This document shows positions 60,809 through 64,000 of a stretch of 64,000 nucleotides of DNA, piece by piece (within the stretch, counting starts at the first letter, position 1; the number at the start of each line of letters is the position of its first letter). Under the pieces are notes generated by a model. The model searched no databases and had not been told where the DNA came from. It worked only from the letters and a program-made list of their open reading frames with translations. This DNA is from Sinorhizobium fredii (GTDB taxonomy: Bacteria; Pseudomonadota; Alphaproteobacteria; Rhizobiales; Rhizobiaceae), in the NCBI RefSeq assembly GCF_002944405.1, contig NZ_CP024307.1, forward strand, positions 702,501 through 766,500, written 5' to 3'. The translations under genes were made by a program, and so were the position numbers.

Positions 60809-63800
60809 TCAGTTCGCCAAGACGCGTTGCGACGGGAAGGACACTTCGACCAGCGTGCCCTCGTTGGGCGCGGAGCTGATGGCGAACTGGGCGCGGTTTG
60901 CCTCGGCCATCGCCTTCGTCAGCGGCAGGCCGAGGCCGGTGCCTTCGCCGCGCTTGCGCCCGCCGGTCGTCACCTGCCGGAACGGCTTCATCGCTTGGTC
61001 GAGCTCGTTGCGCGTCATGCCGATGCCCGTGTCGCGGATCCGGAGGATGACGCTGCCATTCGTCTCATAGGACGTCGACACGACGATCTGCCCGCCGGAC
61101 GGCGTGAAGCGGATGGCGTTCGCCAGGATGTTGAGCGCGATCTGCTTGATCGAGCGGTCGTCGGCCACGACCTCCGGCACCGAGCCGGACAGCGAGGTGC
61201 GGATGATCACCCGCTGGCTGTTGGCCTGCGGCTGCACCAGCGAGACCGCTTCGGAGACCGCCTCGTTGAGGTCGACGGCGCTGAAATCGAGCTCCATCTC
61301 CCCGGCTTCGATCTTCGAGATGTCGAGCAGGTCGTTGACAATGTCGAGCACATGCCGGCCCGACCGGCCGATGTCGCCGGCATATTCGATATAGCGTGGG
61401 TGGCCGACCGGTCCGAAATGCTCGCTCGCCATCATGTCGGAAAAGCCGATGATGGCGTTGAGCGGCGTGCGGATCTCGTGGCTGACCCGTGCGAGGAATT
61501 CGGTCTTGTGGGCGTTCGCGGTCTCGGCGGCACGCTTGGCGTTGCGCAGTTCCTCCTCGGTCCGCTTCCATTGGGTTATGTCGCGGATGACGGCGCAATA
61601 GCCGTTGGAGGAGGAGAGCCGCCCGATCGTCATGAACAGCGGAATGAAGCCGCCGCCCGCCTCCCGGCCGATCACTTCCCGGCCGTCGTTCAGCACGCTT
61701 GCGACACCATGGCCGGAAAGGCCGTGCAGATAGTCGATCACCGCCTTCTGGCTCTCATGCGCGAAGAGAGCGGCAAACGGCTTTCCGCGCATCTCCTCTT
61801 CGTCATAGTTGAAGAGCGCGCTTGCCGAGCGGTTCATCGTCCGAATATCGCCCTCCTGGCCGAGGACCACGACGCCGTCGGTGGCCGTCTCGAGGATCGA
61901 GCGGAGTTCGTCGATTTCCATCCTGAGCCGCGCCTCGGCCCCAGGCGGGGCCTCTGCCACGGGTCTGGCCGTCTCGACGGCCCGGGTGACGGCGGGGCTT
62001 AGCGCCAGCATCAGCGCGCTTCTCCCCTCCCACTGGATCGAGTGGAGATGGGCGCTGACCGGAGCGAGCTGACCATTGGCGCGCACCAGGGTCATCGTCC
62101 CGTCCGGCTCGCGCTCTCCGGATTCGCTGCCATAGGCGAAGAGGGCTTCCAGGCCTCCCTCCTGCTCGAAGGCGCCGAGCGTCGGGTAGCCGGTCAGCCG
62201 CAGAAATTCTGGATTGGCGTGGAGCAGCGCGTCGCCGTGATGAATGAGGAGCGCGACCGGCAGGCGGTCAAGGATTTCGCTGCTCATGCCGACGCCGCCG
62301 CGCGGGGCAGGGGGTGCCTCGCCGCCGGTCGTCGGAGCCGTCTCCTCCAGCCGGGCGGCGGTCGCGTCATCCGCCGACGTGCTTTCGGTGGTGGTGTCTT
62401 CTGCCGAAGTCAGGTTGCTCGCCGAGCGCGCATCATCGCTGCGCACCGCACTCGGCGGCGGCGTCGGCTCAACGAAATGCGCGCCGAGCTGCCGCGCGAT
62501 TTCACGGAAGGCCGCCTGCTCGCCGCGTGTCAGCGCCCCGGAGCCCGCCGGCCGATGCTCATCGAGATCGATGACCTTGTCGGAGGGTGCGCGCACCGGA
62601 GCATCGACGATGCGAAGGGCGGGCCGTTCGCCGGCAAACGGGTCTTCCGCCGCCGGCGTGTCTCCCGCCGCGCCCTCCTCAGGTTCGCCCGGCGGGGCAT
62701 CGGCCGAATCGGACGCCTGCAACTCCGCTTCCGTCGGATCTCCAGCGGCGTCGGAAACGCCCTCGGCCGGAGCTTCGCCCGTCATTTCCTCTTGGCGGGG
62801 CGCAAGGGCGAGCGCCAGGCCGCTCGCCCTTTCGTCCTCGACCGCGTCAGCGAGCCGCACGATGCCGAAGCCGCGGAAACCGTCGAACTCGCGCGAACGG
62901 GAATAGGTCGGCAGGGCGGCGAGGTCGACCGGCACCTTGAGGCTCGTCCCCTCGACCGGCCACAGGATGGTCTTGCCGGACCAGGTGTCGCGGCGATGCA
63001 GAAGCGCGTTGATCTTGTGGTCGGGATCGAGATCGTAGCGGTCCGCAAGCTCGGCGAAGGTCAGGCCCACCACTCCGGCCGATCTCGGGCCGACGGCGGC
63101 TGCGAATTCCTCAGAGATCTCGCTAAAGCGCCCCTCCGCATCGATTTTCCAGACGAAGCGGACGGCGCGGCTGCCCGGCGTGAAGGTGAAGTCCGACTCC
63201 GCAGTCGTGCCGCTGGCGGCGTGCGACGTCGCCACTTGCGGCCCGGACTCGGGAGTCCCTGCGCTCGCTATCGGCTCTGAAGTCTCGTCGCCGGACTGAA
63301 GCGCCGGTTCGCTCTGTTCTTCCTCGACCGGCGTCGTATCGGCCGGCTGCTCTTCGGTTGCGCCGAGCTCGGTTATCGATACGGTCTCCGAAGCATCTTC
63401 CTGCACCGGAGATTCGGCAGGCTCGTCCGGCGCGGCCGGCGAAGCGGCGTCTTGGCCGGTCTCGACCTCTGCCGCAGCCACGGCGATTGCGTCTGGCCCG
63501 TCCGTGGCGGTGGTTTCTCCGCTATCCGGCGCCTCCAGCGTGGCCTCGACGGCGAAGAGAAGATGGAGGGCCGGGTGATCGGAAATCCTGCCGATTGCAG
63601 CAGGCAATTGCCCCTTCTCGGTCGCGACGAGGCGCTTGATCAGCCGGTCTTTCTCACGCGCCACCGCCGAGACGAGCGTCCGCCGGATGTCGTCCGACAG
63701 GCCCAGATGCTCGAATCCGGGCGATTGGGCGATGACGCTGCCGTCGTCGTCTAGCACGGCCATGTGCGTGTCGGGTCCGTCCAGCCCGGCGATCATCGCG

Positions 63801-64000
63801 GCGGCGCGGTCTTCCGGGGAAAGCGCCTTGCCGTTGTGCGGCGCGGTGAAGAGAACGGCGTCCTCGCCGGGCCGGATGCGGATCATCTCGACGGTCGCGT
63901 TGAGCGGCAGCCGGCGGAAGCCGGCCGCGATCCGGATCAACAACTGGCGCCGGTCGTCGACGGCGGCAAGCTGCGCCGCGGCGGCGCGCAACTGGCGCAG
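60809..64000 (-). CDS. cbrA: PAS-domain sensor histidine kinase (CbrA-like), partial
   Basis: The reading frame stays open through the right edge, so the N-terminus is missing; about 1063 residues are visible. Order: a conserved N-terminal region, a long acidic Ala/Glu/Pro/Thr linker, one PAS-like unit, a second linker, two PAS units (VALLIHHGDALLHANPEFLR; TDGVVVLGQEGDIRTMNRSA), then the kinase: H-box FLARVSHEIRTPLNAIIGFS (DNA about 61.43-61.50 kb), N-box NILANAIRFTP, and GTGLGLPLTKAM. The H-box and following region are of the PdhS/DivJ/PleC class. Synteny with acsA2 points to CbrA of S. meliloti, which acts on DivK and CtrA and affects motility and succinoglycan. Confidence 0.85.
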   Translation of the reverse strand: MRQLRAAAAQLAAVDDRRQLLIRIAAGFRRLPLNATVEMIRIRPGEDAVLFTAPHNGKALSPEDRAAAMIAGLDGPDTHMAVLDDDGSVIAQSPGFEHLGLSDDIRRTLVSAVAREKDRLIKRLVATEKGQLPAAIGRISDHPALHLLFAVEATLEAPDSGETTATDGPDAIAVAAAEVETGQDAASPAAPDEPAESPVQEDASETVSITELGATEEQPADTTPVEEEQSEPALQSGDETSEPIASAGTPESGPQVATSHAASGTTAESDFTFTPGSRAVRFVWKIDAEGRFSEISEEFAAAVGPRSAGVVGLTFAELADRYDLDPDHKINALLHRRDTWSGKTILWPVEGTSLKVPVDLAALPTYSRSREFDGFRGFGIVRLADAVEDERASGLALALAPRQEEMTGEAPAEGVSDAAGDPTEAELQASDSADAPPGEPEEGAAGDTPAAEDPFAGERPALRIVDAPVRAPSDKVIDLDEHRPAGSGALTRGEQAAFREIARQLGAHFVEPTPPPSAVRSDDARSASNLTSAEDTTTESTSADDATAARLEETAPTTGGEAPPAPRGGVGMSSEILDRLPVALLIHHGDALLHANPEFLRLTGYPTLGAFEQEGGLEALFAYGSESGEREPDGTMTLVRANGQLAPVSAHLHSIQWEGRSALMLALSPAVTRAVETARPVAEAPPGAEARLRMEIDELRSILETATDGVVVLGQEGDIRTMNRSASALFNYDEEEMRGKPFAALFAHESQKAVIDYLHGLSGHGVASVLNDGREVIGREAGGGFIPLFMTIGRLSSSNGYCAVIRDITQWKRTEEELRNAKRAAETANAHKTEFLARVSHEIRTPLNAIIGFSDMMASEHFGPVGHPRYIEYAGDIGRSGRHVLDIVNDLLDISKIEAGEMELDFSAVDLNEAVSEAVSLVQPQANSQRVIIRTSLSGSVPEVVADDRSIKQIALNILANAIRFTPSGGQIVVSTSYETNGSVILRIRDTGIGMTRNELDQAMKPFRQVTTGGRKRGEGTGLGLPLTKAMAEANRAQFAISSAPNEGTLVEVSFPSQRVLAN

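Noticed and set aside
59684..62002. 772-codon plus-strand open frame opposite the permease and kinase genes
   Set aside because: Shadow across two real minus-strand genes; Arg/His/Gln-rich product.

Overview
The window is high-GC alphaproteobacterial chromosome from the rhizobial genus Sinorhizobium/Ensifer. Gene order (fliL-fliP-flaA-flaB-flaD-flaC ... motB-motC-motD ... rem-flgE-flgK-flgL-flaF-flbT-flgD-fliQ-flhA-fliR, then folD, aglR/aglEFGAK, edd-pgl-zwf, a PuuA/PuuB pair, an McpZ-like chemoreceptor, aceA, a polyamine ABC transporter, acsA2 and a CbrA-like kinase) matches the remembered layout of the S. meliloti chromosome. A copy of a RIME1-type repeat supports this. All assignments were made by reading; no database search was run.

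Region 1 (1-23.2 kb) is the distal half of the flagellar regulon, all on the plus strand. It holds export-gate genes (fliP, fliQ, flhA, fliR), four tandem flagellins each followed by a hairpin terminator, the rhizobial motor genes motB/motC and fliK (motD), a transglycosylase, the orphan regulator rem, hook and hook-junction genes, and the flagellin control pair flaF/flbT. Four small genes look like unnamed substitutes for missing flagellar parts: FliH-like, FliJ-like, FlgN-like and a second FliL-like protein. A rod-binding FlgJ without its muramidase half is also present. All four flagellins share an upstream element, and flaC also has two exact CtrA-type boxes (TTAA-N7-TTAAC).

Region 2 (23.2-38.2 kb) is central metabolism: a convergent glycosyltransferase, folD, then the alpha-glucoside system. 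That system is the LacI-type repressor aglR divergent from aglE-F-G-A-K, with identical CAAAGCGCTTTG operators on both sides. It continues into a RIME1-like repeat, a PilZ-like protein and the Entner-Doudoroff/pentose entry genes zwf-pgl-edd on the minus strand. Sugar uptake, hydrolysis and glucose-6-phosphate oxidation therefore sit together.

Region 3 (38.3-58.8 kb) mixes polyamine and C2/C4 metabolism with sensing: a gamma-glutamylputrescine synthetase and oxidase pair, a flavoprotein, an 841-residue chemoreceptor with a very long periplasmic part, a LysR regulator, two overlapping small ORFs downstream of isocitrate lyase (aceA), a divergent ScfR/RamB-type regulator, a spermidine/putrescine-type ABC operon, an AsmA-family protein and acetoacetyl-CoA synthetase.

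Region 4 (58.8-64 kb) has a fused iron-type ABC permease and the C-terminal ~1060 residues of a PAS histidine kinase of the PdhS/CbrA class, cut by the window end. If it is CbrA, the kinase known to act on the DivK-CtrA pathway lies in the same window as flagellin genes carrying CtrA-type boxes. No rRNA, tRNA, CRISPR, prophage or insertion sequence was seen.
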